Of a DNA stretch of 44,382 bases, positions 15,922 through 27,075 are shown one piece after another (the first letter of the stretch is position 1; each line of letters begins with the position of its first letter). Made by a program: the position numbers and the translations under genes. The notes beneath the pieces were generated by a model, which was not told where the DNA came from, searched no databases, and saw nothing but the letters and a program-made list of their open reading frames with translations. The DNA lies in the NCBI GenBank assembly GCA_017303995.1, contig JAFLBE010000035.1, positions 1-44,382 on the forward strand. Reading direction: 5' to 3'. This DNA is from Bacteroidota bacterium (GTDB lineage Bacteria; Bacteroidota; JABWAT01).

Positions 15922-17196
15922 TTAGCCGTTCATTGAGCGCAGAAACTCTTTGTTGCTCTTGGTTCCCCGCATTTTCTCAAGCAGGAATTCCATCGCTTCA
16001 ACCGGATTCATATCCGACAGGATTTTTCTTAGAATCCAGATCCGGTTCAGATCTTCAGGCGGAATTAGAAGTTCTTCTTTCCGTGTTCCTGAACGAAGCA
16101 GATCAATGGCAGGGAAAATACGACGGTCGGATAAACGACGGTCGAGTACAATTTCCATATTTCCTGTACCTTTAAACTCTTCAAAGATTACATCATCCAT
16201 ACGTGAACCGGTATCAATCAGAGCGGTTGCAATAATGGTAAGTGATCCGCCTTCTTCAACATTCCGGGCAGCACCGAAAAACCGTTTTGGTCTGTGAAGT
16301 GCGTTGGAATCCAAACCGCCGGAAAGAATTTTGCCGGAGTGTGGAACCACGATGTTGTAGGCACGGGCAAGACGGGTAATCGAATCCAAAAGAATAACCA
16401 CATCTTTCTTGGCTTCAACCAGACGGCGGGCTTTTTCAAGCACCATGTCTGAAACCTGAACGTGTCTTTCGGGTGGCTCATCAAATGTTGAAGCAATAAC
16501 TTCAGCATTTACCGTACGTTCCATATCAGTCACTTCCTCCGGACGTTCGTCAATCAGAAGCACAATCAGAATTGCTTCCGGATTGTTACGCAGAATGGCA
16601 TTTGCCATCTTTTGCATCAGAACCGTTTTACCGGTTTTAGGCTGGGCGGTAATCAATCCCCGCTGACCTTTACCAATCGGAGTAAACAAATCCATAATTC
16701 TTAAAGAATAATCGCCGGGAGCAGATTCAAGACTCAACCGCTTGTTAGCATAAAGTGGCGTCAGGTTGTCAAACAAGACACGGTCACGGGTACGATCGGG
16801 ATCCAGTTCGTTGACCTTATCAACACGAAGCAAAGCAAAGAAACGTTCACCTTCTTTTGGCGGACGAACCTGACCTAAAACCGTGTCACCGGTACGAAGG
16901 TTGAATCTTTTAATTTGGGATGGGGATACATAAATATCATCCGGACTTGGCAGATAGTTATAATCCGGGCTGCGTAAAAAGCCATATCCATCAGGAAGAG
17001 TTTCAAGAACTCCCGAGTTCAGAATAACACCGGTTTCCTGATTTTCAGTATCCTTTTTGGACTGAGCTTCAACAATTTTGAAAATGAGTTCTTGCTTTCT
17101 CAGGTCATTGTAAGCCTGAAGACCCATGTTCTTTGCCAGCTCATGAAGCTCAGCAATTTTTTGTAATTTAAGAACATTAATGTCCATCGTCGACAT
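15922..17196 (-). CDS. rho: Transcription termination factor Rho
   Basis: Hexameric RNA-dependent ATPase that ends transcription of untranslated RNA. The protein has 424 residues: an N-terminal Rho_N helical domain (about 5-45), the RNA-binding cold-shock-like domain with the RNP1 motif YGFLR at 71-75, and a RecA-type motor. Walker A is TAQPKTGKT (about 183-191), Walker B is [16 protein letters not shown], and the Q- and R-loop segments are [20 protein letters not shown] and [11 protein letters not shown]. The first of two near ATGs is chosen because AGGAG lies 8 bases upstream. The length matches Proteobacteria and Chlorobiota; many Bacteroidota Rho proteins carry a long N-terminal insertion that is absent here. 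A clear intrinsic terminator follows. Confidence 0.98.
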   Translation of the reverse strand: MSTMDINVLKLQKIAELHELAKNMGLQAYNDLRKQELIFKIVEAQSKKDTENQETGVILNSGVLETLPDGYGFLRSPDYNYLPSPDDIYVSPSQIKRFNLRTGDTVLGQVRPPKEGERFFALLRVDKVNELDPDRTRDRVLFDNLTPLYANKRLSLESAPGDYSLRIMDLFTPIGKGQRGLITAQPKTGKTVLMQKMANAILRNNPEAILIVLLIDERPEEVTDMERTVNAEVIASTFDEPPERHVQVSDMVLEKARRLVEAKKDVVILLDSITRLARAYNIVVPHSGKILSGGLDSNALHRPKRFFGAARNVEEGGSLTIIATALIDTGSRMDDVIFEEFKGTGNMEIVLDRRLSDRRIFPAIDLLRSGTRKEELLIPPEDLNRIWILRKILSDMNPVEAMEFLLEKMRGTKSNKEFLRSMNG

Positions 17197-17442
17197 ATTA
17201 GTGTCTCCTATAAGATAAATCTGAAACGGGTAAATTCACCCCGGTTTTCGGGTTCATTGAATTTGGGTATGAGAGTAGTTTAATAATAGAAGTTTTGAAA
17301 TGGTAATTCTGGGTGTTTGCAATCTGGCAGTCTTCAATTCAGGAACAACATCATGTAGTTGTCAGTGAAAAATTTGTGGAGATAAGTTCAGAAGATAGTT
17401 AAGGAACCACCAGGTTTGAATGGTTAATACAAAAATTGGATT

Positions 17443-18678
17443 TCAATGATTGATTGTCAAGCCCGAGGGTGAAAATTTTACCATTTTAAGAGTTGAAAAC
17501 AAAGAAAAAGCTTCACCGAGCAGGTAAAGACTCCCACAAACGATAAGGGGTTCCCTTTTTTTCTCACTAAATGACGCTTTGAATGCTTTATCGAAAGAAT
17601 CAAATTCCTCAACCGAGAAGCCAGCACTTTTTGCCTGGTTGCCCAGAAGTTGGGTTGTATTTCCACGATTCAATGATGGAACAGTAATCTTGACTGAGTC
17701 AGAAAGTGTTCTGAGATTCGCCAACATAGCAGGAGCATCTTTTCCTGCAACACAACCAAAGATGATTTCCGGCTTCTGATCACCAAAGAAAAACCGGTAA
17801 ATTTCAACCAGTGCTTCTGTACCATCAGGGTTGTGGGCAGCATCCAGAATGATTTCACGTCCATCTTTCGAGAATCGCTGAAACCGGCCGTTTAATCCTG
17901 AATTCTCAGGCATGTTCTGGATTCCAGACTGAATTTTATCGCCCTGAATGGCAATTTTTAATCTTTCAAGAGCAAAAACTGAAGTTCTGACGGCAAGATC
18001 TGCATTGCGGTTTAAATAACCGGGAACGGCTGACTGACACGAAATAAGCTGACTTCCTTTTTCTTCTGCAATTTGCCGGATTGTCAGTTCTGCTTCTTCA
18101 GGAAGGTTCCCTGCAAAAACTGGAATTCCAGGTTTAATTACTCCTGCTTTTTCAAAGGCAATTTTATTTAGCGTTTCACCTAAATGTTCAACGTGATCAA
18201 AGCCAATTGAAGTAATAACAGAAACCAGCGGTTGCACAACATTGGTAGCATCAAGCCTGCCACCCATGCCAACTTCAATGACGGCTGCATCTACTTTCAT
18301 TTCCCTGAAATATAGGAAGGCTATTGCCGTCACCGTTTCAAAGAAAGTTAACTGATGAGCTTCTGCAAAAGGACGGATGTGTTCGGCAATCCGTACAAAA
18401 TCATCATCTGAAATGGGGATGCCATTGATAGCAATTCTTTCACTCAAATAAACAAGATGGGGTGAGGTATAAATTCCGGTTTTCAGGCCATGTTCCTGAA
18501 AAATAGAAGCAATAAATGAAGATGTACTTCCTTTTCCGTTGGTGCCTGCAACATGAATGACCGGATAGGTCAAATGCGGATTTCCTTCTTCATTCATCAG
18601 GGCAATCATATTATCCAGGCCGGGTTTAATTCCGAATTGGGTTCTTTGCTTCAGAAATTCGATGACCTGATTTACCAT
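17443..18678 (-). CDS. folC: Folylpolyglutamate synthase / dihydrofolate synthase
   Basis: Mur-ligase-type enzyme that adds glutamate to dihydropteroate and to folates, needed for tetrahydrofolate synthesis and retention. The protein has 411 residues. The ATP-binding P-loop is HVAGTNGKGST near residue 46, followed by YTSPHLVYLSERI and VIEVGMGGRLDATNV; the ligase domain shows ILDAAHNPDG. Length and motifs are normal. The ATG lies inside the end of the TPR gene (7-base overlap), making it the third gene of the cobB-TPR-folC operon. The 246 bases between folC and rho hold no gene; they probably carry the rho leader. Confidence 0.95.
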   Translation of the reverse strand: MVNQVIEFLKQRTQFGIKPGLDNMIALMNEEGNPHLTYPVIHVAGTNGKGSTSSFIASIFQEHGLKTGIYTSPHLVYLSERIAINGIPISDDDFVRIAEHIRPFAEAHQLTFFETVTAIAFLYFREMKVDAAVIEVGMGGRLDATNVVQPLVSVITSIGFDHVEHLGETLNKIAFEKAGVIKPGIPVFAGNLPEEAELTIRQIAEEKGSQLISCQSAVPGYLNRNADLAVRTSVFALERLKIAIQGDKIQSGIQNMPENSGLNGRFQRFSKDGREIILDAAHNPDGTEALVEIYRFFFGDQKPEIIFGCVAGKDAPAMLANLRTLSDSVKITVPSLNRGNTTQLLGNQAKSAGFSVEEFDSFDKAFKASFSEKKREPLIVCGSLYLLGEAFSLFSTLKMVKFSPSGLTINH

Positions 18679-21131
18679 GTAAGTGAAATTTTTGGCTGAC
18701 GTTTAAATCTTTGCGGAAGGTTTGGAGTAATCACAAATTTCATTTCTTCACGTTTACCCTTTATAGTGGGCGTCCCTGGCCCGGCAGGAACTTCGCCGGC
18801 AACTGCAACATCGGGTGCTGCCGACTCTTCCTTTGCTGCTGGCTTAGTTCCAACTGGTTTTGTTCCACCGGATGCGGTTCCAAAATCAATCTGGGTAATC
18901 AGTGCTTTTGAAATAGGGTGAGCTGGAAAAGAAGTTACAATTTTGCTGTACCACTTGAAAGCCTCCGGCCAGTTACGATCCAGTTTTTCAGAAACATAAC
19001 CTTTGGCGTAAAGAATTCTTGGATAAACAGAAAAGGTTGAATCTGTTTTCAGAAGACTGTTTATACTTTGCTTTGCTGAATCCAAAGATCCTTTTTCAAT
19101 CCATTTAATGACATTGAGAAAACTGGCTTCAACTGATAGTTGCAAAATTCCTAAAGAATCTGGAATTCCCAATCTTTTCTTTGCCTCGACACCATAGGGT
19201 GATGTTGGATATTGCATTGCAAGGGTTTTTAGCTGCAGATCAGACTCACCAATCTGATTTTTTTCGGTAAGGGCTGCAGATTTTGCATAAAGAATACGGG
19301 GAATTCTTTTCGATTCAGGAAATTGAGCAACAAATTGGTCTGAAAAAAGAATAACTGAATCCATTTGCTGGCTAGTGAAATAAAAGTGTTCGACCTTTTT
19401 CTCTGAGAGCATTTCATAAGACTCCCGAAGTTTTCTGAAGGAATTTGAATCAACCGCCTGATTGTATTTGGATTTATATTTTAAGTTCAGGTAAGTTTTT
19501 GAAATAACCTCTTCTGAGAACGGATTCACCTTCACTGCAGATTGGCCTGCGCTGGGTCTGGTCATCGAAGCCTGGCTATTCTGAGAAGGGGGAGGTATAC
19601 CACCAAAGTCAGATTCTGTCGGCGGAAACATCGAGTCATTCTGCGGGAACTGGTTTTCTGTTTGAGGAAATTGGTTATCACCTTCCCCTGGAGTATTAAA
19701 TTGGGGGGTTTGCATGGGTTGCATTTGCGGAAATACTGGAAAACCAGACGGCTGAGTTTGCTCCTGTGGGAAATCAACAGCCAACTCTGTTCCCGCTGCA
19801 GGAAGGGGAACTGCAGTTGAATCTGATGCTATGAATTGAAGTGAATCAGATTCCTGACTCTTTAAAGAGTCGGTTTTTTGTTTAATTAGTGAATCAGCAA
19901 TTACCGGTTTTTGTTTAATAATGCCAAGATAAATAAGATTTTTAAGATCAATTATTTCATACGAAAGTTCGAGATAAGTCTTAAGTTCAGTTTCTTTTAG
20001 TTTCGCTTTTGCAACCACCGTATCAGGAACCGAAGCCTGACTGGCTTTTTCAAAATAATACCTTGAAAGCTCAAGATCCTTTTGTTCTGAAAGAATCAGT
20101 TCACCAAGTTCATACCAACCGGAAGCGATAACCTGACTGGATGGATTATCAAGAATAAATTCCTGATAGGCCAGTATAGCTTCGTCATTCTCCTTTTTGG
20201 CTTTATAGATCCTGGCCTGTTCAATTTTCAGAGGTCCGAAAAAACCTGCCAGATCATCATCATCCTGCATGACAGACAGATAGTCTTGTGCTTCATCAAT
20301 CTTTCCGGTTTGAATCATGCACTCGAGCGTTCTTACCCCGCTCCAGTACCAGACGGCAGGAAGCGATGAAGATTTACGGGCCCCTGCAAAAAAGGTAATA
20401 GCTTCTTCAAATTGCTGCTTCTTCATTAATGCTTTTGCAATCAGATAAGAAGCTCTTGCATCTGCCTCCTGATCATCATAAAGTTCAATTCCCTGAATAA
20501 AAAGGGGGATAGCAGTCTCAATCTGACCCTCCAGAAAATACCGTTCACCCAGCATGAGATTCGCTTCACCTTTTACTTGATCTGGAACGTCATCCCTTTT
20601 AATCAAATCCTGCACAAGTGAAAGTGCTTCCTCATTTTTATTCTGTTCAAGAAATGCCCGGGCAAGAAAAAGGGTTGCCTCAAAAACAACATCCGGATGA
20701 TCGTAATTTGAAATGACTTCACGAAATTTTCGTTCAGCGGGTGCTAGATCACCCATGTAATAATAGGCTTTTCCAACAAGTAAAAGGGCATTATCTGCAA
20801 GATCTGATTCCGGATGGTTTTGAATAATGGTGATCGCTTTGTTAGAAACCTTCTGCAAATCAGCCCGGCCTGTACTTCCCTTTTTAAAAACCGGAAAAAC
20901 AGTTGAAATTTCATTTCCGTTCTTCAGGTTGTCTTCATAAAATAGCTGAATGGTGCGATCATAAAGGCGGGTCGCATTATAGTAGACATTGAAGTAACTA
21001 ACAAAATTACCCCACCAGACAGAAAAAAAGCCTGGTTTTTCATCTTTTGTTACTTCAGGATTTGGTGTCTGGGAAAAAACAACCGAAAAACTAAGTGTTA
21101 AAATTAAAATACTGAAAAAGGATTTAACCAT
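18672..21131 (-). CDS. Large exported TPR protein, PorW/SprE-like
   Basis: An 819-residue protein with a signal peptide (MVKSFFSILILTLSFSVVFSQ). Residues 45-400 contain tandem TPR-like helical repeats. The early WWGNFVSYFNVYYNATRLY followed by SDLADNALLLVGKAYYYMGD resembles the start of PorW/SprE proteins, TPR lipoproteins tied to gliding and type IX secretion in Bacteroidota. About residues 440-545 are a Pro/Gln/Asn-rich low-complexity linker, followed by a second TPR block (560-760) and a basic tail. No lipobox cysteine is visible, and no type IX core gene is in the window, so the function remains open. It overlaps cobB upstream by 8 bases and folC downstream by 7. Confidence 0.75.
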   Translation of the reverse strand: MVKSFFSILILTLSFSVVFSQTPNPEVTKDEKPGFFSVWWGNFVSYFNVYYNATRLYDRTIQLFYEDNLKNGNEISTVFPVFKKGSTGRADLQKVSNKAITIIQNHPESDLADNALLLVGKAYYYMGDLAPAERKFREVISNYDHPDVVFEATLFLARAFLEQNKNEEALSLVQDLIKRDDVPDQVKGEANLMLGERYFLEGQIETAIPLFIQGIELYDDQEADARASYLIAKALMKKQQFEEAITFFAGARKSSSLPAVWYWSGVRTLECMIQTGKIDEAQDYLSVMQDDDDLAGFFGPLKIEQARIYKAKKENDEAILAYQEFILDNPSSQVIASGWYELGELILSEQKDLELSRYYFEKASQASVPDTVVAKAKLKETELKTYLELSYEIIDLKNLIYLGIIKQKPVIADSLIKQKTDSLKSQESDSLQFIASDSTAVPLPAAGTELAVDFPQEQTQPSGFPVFPQMQPMQTPQFNTPGEGDNQFPQTENQFPQNDSMFPPTESDFGGIPPPSQNSQASMTRPSAGQSAVKVNPFSEEVISKTYLNLKYKSKYNQAVDSNSFRKLRESYEMLSEKKVEHFYFTSQQMDSVILFSDQFVAQFPESKRIPRILYAKSAALTEKNQIGESDLQLKTLAMQYPTSPYGVEAKKRLGIPDSLGILQLSVEASFLNVIKWIEKGSLDSAKQSINSLLKTDSTFSVYPRILYAKGYVSEKLDRNWPEAFKWYSKIVTSFPAHPISKALITQIDFGTASGGTKPVGTKPAAKEESAAPDVAVAGEVPAGPGTPTIKGKREEMKFVITPNLPQRFKRQPKISLTW

Positions 21132-21870
21132 TCAATTTCTTTTTTAAGGCATTTACCAGTTGAGGAAGGAAAATACCGGATTTTTCAAAAACATGAAAAT
21201 CAGAGACAACAGAAACTGGTGTCTCGTCAGGATTGATCACAATGAGTGTGGCGCCGTTCTTTGAAGCCTCATAAGGCAAACGTGCAGCAGGGAAAACTTC
21301 AGCAGATGTTCCAACGACCATAAAAATCGTACATTCTTCTGATTTTTGCCATGCAATTCGAAGTGCATCCTCCGGGAGGTTTTCACCAAACCAGACAACG
21401 TCAGGACGGACGAGCCCGCCACAAGACTCACATGTTGGTGGTAACTCTTCAATTTCAATTTTGAAACGGCCGCATTTGATGCAATAATTCCGTTCAATAT
21501 TTCCATGAAGTTCAATAATTTTGGCCGATCCGGCACGCTGGTGAAGGTTGTCAATATTCTGAGTCACCAGGGTAAAATCTGAAAATAAGTTTTCCATCTC
21601 AACCAAGGCAAAATGTCCAGGATTTGGCTGGACGGTATGAATTGCCTGCTTCCGGAAGTCATACCAGTCCCAAACCAGCTTTGGATCTTTCAGAAATGAG
21701 GTAAAATTTGCAAGTTCCTTCGGATTAAATCTGGACCACAATCCCGTTGTTTTATCCCGGAAGGTTGCAACTCCGCTTTCAGCAGAAACACCGGCACCCG
21801 TCAACACAACAACTTTGGAGTTAGGTGAAAATAATGAGGCAAGTTCTTCAGGGGAAGGGTTTATTTTCAA
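21124..21870 (-). CDS. cobB: NAD-dependent protein deacylase (sirtuin)
   Basis: A 248-residue Sir2-family enzyme that removes acyl groups from lysines using NAD+. The NAD-binding motif is GAGVSAESGVATFRD (25-39), TQNIDNLH is at 103-110, the catalytic histidine is H122 in ELHGN, and the zinc cysteines are C130, C133, C147 and C150. Y70 and R73 (WYDFR) form the YxxR pair that in SIRT5 and CobB reads acidic acyl groups, suggesting desuccinylase/deacylase activity in addition to deacetylation. It is the first gene of an overlapping operon with the TPR protein and folC. It lies directly after the atpC terminator, so it should have its own promoter, which I could not pick out. Confidence 0.95.
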   Translation of the reverse strand: MKINPSPEELASLFSPNSKVVVLTGAGVSAESGVATFRDKTTGLWSRFNPKELANFTSFLKDPKLVWDWYDFRKQAIHTVQPNPGHFALVEMENLFSDFTLVTQNIDNLHQRAGSAKIIELHGNIERNYCIKCGRFKIEIEELPPTCESCGGLVRPDVVWFGENLPEDALRIAWQKSEECTIFMVVGTSAEVFPAARLPYEASKNGATLIVINPDETPVSVVSDFHVFEKSGIFLPQLVNALKKKLNG

Positions 21871-21900
21871 TCTGGATTCATGGTTAAATGTTCCTGAAAT

Positions 21901-21929
21901 AAAAAACCCCGTCCGGCAAGGACAGGGTT
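21901..21929 (-). terminator. Rho-independent terminator after atpC
   Basis: On the minus strand, AACCCTGTCC pairs with GGACGGGGTT (one U-G wobble) around TTGCC, followed by a run of Ts (TTTTTTATTT). On the plus strand the wobble becomes a mismatch, so it favours the atp operon direction. It lies 5 bases after the atpC stop. Confidence 0.9.
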
Positions 21930-21933
21930 AATG

Positions 21934-23855
<1,922 letters not shown>

Positions 23856-23881
23856 TTAAGACTAATTGGGTTCAAAACAAG

Positions 23882-23954
23882 AGCCACTAAGCGGGCTCGA
23901 ACCGCTGACCTGCTGTTTACGAAACAGCTGCTCTACCAACTGAGCTATAGTGGC
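23882..23954 (-). tRNA. tRNA-Thr (anticodon CGT)
   Basis: A full cloverleaf of 73 bases: acceptor GCCACTA/TAGTGGC, D arm GCTC/GAGC with AGTTGGTA loop, anticodon stem GCTGT/ACAGC with loop TTCGTAA (anticodon CGT, reads ACG), T arm AGCGG/CCGCT with TTCGAGC. CCA is not encoded (TC follows the acceptor stem). It lies directly upstream of atpD on the same strand. Confidence 0.97.
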
Positions 23955-23990
23955 AAATCACAATTGACGGCGATTAAAATTTACAGACTG

Positions 23991-24022
23991 CAAAGGTAGA
24001 AAAATGGAAGAAGAAAATCAAA
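23991..24022 (-). promoter_or_regulatory. Bacteroidota-type promoter of tRNA-Thr-atpDC
   Basis: On the minus strand, TTTG (24022-24019), 20 bases, then TACCTTTG (23998-23991): an exact match to the TTTG-N19-21-TAnnTTTG consensus of the Bacteroidota primary sigma factor. The expected transcript start is about 30 bases before the mature tRNA 5' end. Confidence 0.65.
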
Positions 24023-24074
24023 AATTAGTGGTAAGTTATAAGTTACAAGTGGTAAGTGATATTAAAAACCGGAC

Positions 24075-24160
24075 ACTGAGCGTGTCATCCTGAGTGATTT
24101 TTCACTTTGTGAAAAATTTTATCGAAGGACGCCGCGCCCCGGACCTTCGGGGAAGTGCCC
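24075..24160. repeat. Dispersed repeat remnant with hairpin
   Basis: TTTTTCAC/GTGAAAAA (24098-24116) within a tgtcatcctgagtgatttttc...atcgaaggacg sequence of a kind widely dispersed in bacterial genomes. Nothing coding is supported in 23955-24254 apart from the tRNA promoter. Confidence 0.45.
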
Positions 24161-24254
24161 AGTTTTTAAAAAAGACATTTACTAAACTGAGAAACATATC
24201 TGACTTCAGAAAAATTCAAAGTAAAAACACTTATAACTTACCACTTATAACTTG

Positions 24255-24740
24255 TTACTTATTCCCCAGCCCAATCATCATTTGTCTGATTTCGACAATA
24301 AGTTCAACTTCAACGGGTGCGTTTCTTGGCAGTTCAGAAAGGCCAACAGCTGAACGTGCATGTTTGCCTGCGTCACCAAAAACTTCAACCAAAAAATCAC
24401 TTGCGCCATTAATTACAGCAGGTTGATTGGTAAAACCAGGAGCAGAAGCGACGAAACCCGTTAATTTAACAATCTGAACAATTTCATCAAGCGATCCGAG
24501 CTCAGCTTTCATGGCTGCAAGTCCGGCAATCATACATTGCTTTGCACATGCTTTGGCAGTTTCTTCAGAAACTTCGACGCCCACTTTTCCTTCTGCCATT
24601 AATTTACCGTTCAGCATGGGAAGCTGACCTGATAAAAACAAAAGGGAACCTGCCCGTTTTGCCGGGACATAATTGGCTAAAGGTTTTGTAGCTTCGGGCA
24701 ATTCAATACCCAATGATTTCAGTCTGGATTCATGACTCAT
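24255..24740 (-). CDS. RidA-family protein (YjgF/YER057c/UK114)
   Basis: A 161-residue member of the enamine/imine deaminase superfamily. It begins with the longer N-terminal form (IELPEATKPLANYVPAKRAG) and has LLFLSGQLP, then the conserved arginine in GKHARSAVGLSELPRNAPVEVE, where archetypal RidA uses its arginine to bind the substrate carboxylate. RidA hydrolyses reactive 2-aminoacrylate and related enamines released by PLP enzymes. The length and N-terminus place it in the longer cd02199-like group, whose activity is less well established, so no symbol is given. It lies 30 bases after ltaE, a PLP enzyme gene, which supports a metabolic partnership. AAGGAT is present upstream. Confidence 0.9.
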   Translation of the reverse strand: MSHESRLKSLGIELPEATKPLANYVPAKRAGSLLFLSGQLPMLNGKLMAEGKVGVEVSEETAKACAKQCMIAGLAAMKAELGSLDEIVQIVKLTGFVASAPGFTNQPAVINGASDFLVEVFGDAGKHARSAVGLSELPRNAPVEVELIVEIRQMMIGLGNK

Positions 24741-24770
24741 ATTTTATCCTTTAAATTTTAAATCACTAAA

Positions 24771-25829
24771 TCAATTTCCGGTTCCCAGTGATTCAAGTAC
24801 ATCCACGACCCGTTCAACCTGATCAGGATGAACATCACGGTGAGTAACAAACCGAACAGTTGTTGCTGAAAATGGTGAAATCAGAATGTTTTGATTTTTC
24901 AGAAGTTCGGTCCATTCTGCGGCAGATTTTCCAGTTTCAGAAACATCGGCAATCAGAATATTGGTTCTCACTGTATCCCAATCAATCTTAACACCCTTGA
25001 TTCCCGAGAAAGCTTCTGCAATCATTCCAAGATGAAGATGGTCCTGTTTCAAACCGGCAAGGTGATGTTCGTAAGCATATATGCAAGCTGCAGCAAGTCC
25101 GCCAGCCTGTCTCATCCCGCCACCCCACATTTTGCGGTAACGATGTGCTTTTTTAATAAAATCTGCAGATCCGAGAATGACAGAACCGATGGGGGCACCC
25201 AATCCTTTTGAAAAACAAACCGAAAGAGAATCGAAGTACTGGGCATACTCATTCAGGGAAACACCAGTTTCAACGTGTGCATTCCACAATCTGGCGCCGT
25301 CGAGGTGGGTTTTAATTCCGGCTTCCCGGGAAAATTCGTAGATTTCTTTGATGCGTTCGATGGGATAAATCGTTCCGCCGGCTTTGTTTCCGGTATTTTC
25401 GAGGGCAATCAATTTCGTCCATGGATTCCAGTAAGCTTTATCCCGGACGGCTGATTTGATCTGATCAACTGACAAAATACCGTGTTCACCATGAAGTGGA
25501 TGAAGCTGAACCTGACTTAAATTTCCAGCAGCACCTGATTCGTAATTAAAAATGTGGGCTTTGTAATCGCAAATCACTTCATCACCCGGTTCAGAATGTG
25601 TTCTGAGGCAAAGCTGATTCGCCATCGTACCGGAAGGAACATAAAGTGCAGCTTCCTTTCCAAAAACGGAAGCCATTAAAGTCTGAAGCTGATTGACTGA
25701 AGGATCTTCGCCATAAACATCATCACCAACGGGAGCTGATCTGATAACTTCGAGCATTTCGGGCGATGGTTTTGTAACCGTATCTGAACGAAGATCAATC
25801 TGGGGTAATACGGACTGAGTAGACAACAT
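24771..25829 (-). CDS. ltaE: Low-specificity L-threonine aldolase
   Basis: Fold-type I PLP enzyme splitting threonine or allo-threonine to glycine and acetaldehyde. It has 352 residues, starting at LRSDTVTKPSPEM, the hallmark of the family, with GDDVYGEDPSV, HLDGARLWNA and the PLP lysine in CFSKGLGAPIGS. Full length. It lies 18 bases after an outer-membrane gene and 30 before the RidA-family gene. The four genes from 28263 to 24255 are therefore likely one transcript. The last enzyme could clear reactive by-products of the first; this is inferred from gene order only. Confidence 0.95.
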   Translation of the reverse strand: MLSTQSVLPQIDLRSDTVTKPSPEMLEVIRSAPVGDDVYGEDPSVNQLQTLMASVFGKEAALYVPSGTMANQLCLRTHSEPGDEVICDYKAHIFNYESGAAGNLSQVQLHPLHGEHGILSVDQIKSAVRDKAYWNPWTKLIALENTGNKAGGTIYPIERIKEIYEFSREAGIKTHLDGARLWNAHVETGVSLNEYAQYFDSLSVCFSKGLGAPIGSVILGSADFIKKAHRYRKMWGGGMRQAGGLAAACIYAYEHHLAGLKQDHLHLGMIAEAFSGIKGVKIDWDTVRTNILIADVSETGKSAAEWTELLKNQNILISPFSATTVRFVTHRDVHPDQVERVVDVLESLGTGN

Positions 25830-25847
25830 GAGAAATACCGGAAATGG

Positions 25848-27059
25848 TTAAAAAGTGTAATTAACTCCGGCTTTTAAATGGGTCTGGGTTCGGTATTTGC
25901 CGGATGAAAGATGGTTATCTGCAAGTGCCAGATCGATGGTAATATTCTGCCAGACAAAGTTAACGCCTGCGGTAAGAAAAAAGGAACGATATCCTGACGA
26001 TTTTACTTTAAATATTTTGTAATAAAATTCCGAATAGTTGTCATTTTGGGTGTCTGAATAAAATCCACCAGTCACTCTGAGATTTTCTGTGATCGGGATT
26101 CCAACATTTCCTGCCACATTAAACTGATTTTTATAAGCTATCCAGGTTTGATCCATCCAGATATAAGAACCTTGTAAAGAAAAAGAAAAATTCTCTGGTG
26201 TGGTGAGTTCCAACCCACCATGAAGCCGGTCAGGAAAATCAGCGATCATTGGCCAGGATTTGGGGGTTAAATATCTAACAGGAATTTTCCCGTTATTGCC
26301 TGTTGTATCATCATCAAATTGCTTATTCTCATCCTGCCCAGAAACATATTTAACCGTTGCATCGATTTTGGATCCTTTTTCGAAAAACAATCCTGATTTT
26401 ATTTTATACTCATTGTCAAAGTTAATCACATACTGAAGTCCTGCTGCCCATGACCACCCGTTAGAAAAGGATTCGGCAGTTTCAGAAAATACTTTTTCAT
26501 GAAAGTATAACTGGTTAAATCCAAGTTGAACTCCTGCTGAAAACTGATCAGAAGCGAACAGGATATTTTCAATTTTCCAGGCACCGGATAGTGAGAAATA
26601 ATGGTGAACGGTTTTTTCTTCCCAGGTAAAGAACTCACCTGTTCCCTCAGGATATTCCAGGGTCGAAATTGGTATCTTTTCAGATACAAGTGCAAAGTTG
26701 AACTTTTGAACGTAACCAAGGGCAAAAACAAAAGAATTTACCGGAAAAACAAAACCAGCTGAAGCCGGAATGAATGGTTGAGTCTGACCAAATTCTTTTA
26801 CCCTGATATCCGTTTCCAATTTTGAAAAAATCCGCCAGGAAATTCCGGTTTGCATAGATTTAAAATCTGAAAGTGCAGCCGGATTCTGATCAGCAAGATT
26901 CGTAACAGATTCCGGAAAAAGAGGATTATATCCCTTGCTGTCGAAAGCAGGAATTTGCAATCCGACGGGTTTCATGTAAAAGTAAGATTTGGTGCCGGAT
27001 TGGGTAAAGGCACATAATGGCAGAAACAGAGCCATAAAAAGGAAAAAAGTATTTTTCAT
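25848..27059 (-). CDS. FadL/OmpP1-like outer-membrane beta-barrel protein (second of two)
   Basis: A 403-residue exported protein with signal peptide MKNTFFLFMALFLPLCAFTQ, an NPAAL motif near residue 61 (DQNPAALSDFKSMQTGISW), strongly strand-patterned sequence throughout, and a C-terminal phenylalanine (AGVNYTF), all as in FadL/OmpP1 transporters of hydrophobic compounds. Its ends match the neighbouring paralogue (LALADNHLSSGKYRTQT versus LALANNHLLSGKYRKQT), pointing to tandem duplication. Substrate unknown. It is followed 18 bases later by ltaE. Confidence 0.82.
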   Translation of the reverse strand: MKNTFFLFMALFLPLCAFTQSGTKSYFYMKPVGLQIPAFDSKGYNPLFPESVTNLADQNPAALSDFKSMQTGISWRIFSKLETDIRVKEFGQTQPFIPASAGFVFPVNSFVFALGYVQKFNFALVSEKIPISTLEYPEGTGEFFTWEEKTVHHYFSLSGAWKIENILFASDQFSAGVQLGFNQLYFHEKVFSETAESFSNGWSWAAGLQYVINFDNEYKIKSGLFFEKGSKIDATVKYVSGQDENKQFDDDTTGNNGKIPVRYLTPKSWPMIADFPDRLHGGLELTTPENFSFSLQGSYIWMDQTWIAYKNQFNVAGNVGIPITENLRVTGGFYSDTQNDNYSEFYYKIFKVKSSGYRSFFLTAGVNFVWQNITIDLALADNHLSSGKYRTQTHLKAGVNYTF

Positions 27060-27075
27060 ATCAAATCCATTTCAA

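Noticed and set aside
24098-24116. Terminator for the RidA-family gene
   Set aside because: The hairpin is A/T-rich, part of a dispersed repeat and 139 bases beyond the stop codon, with no clear T-run for that direction.
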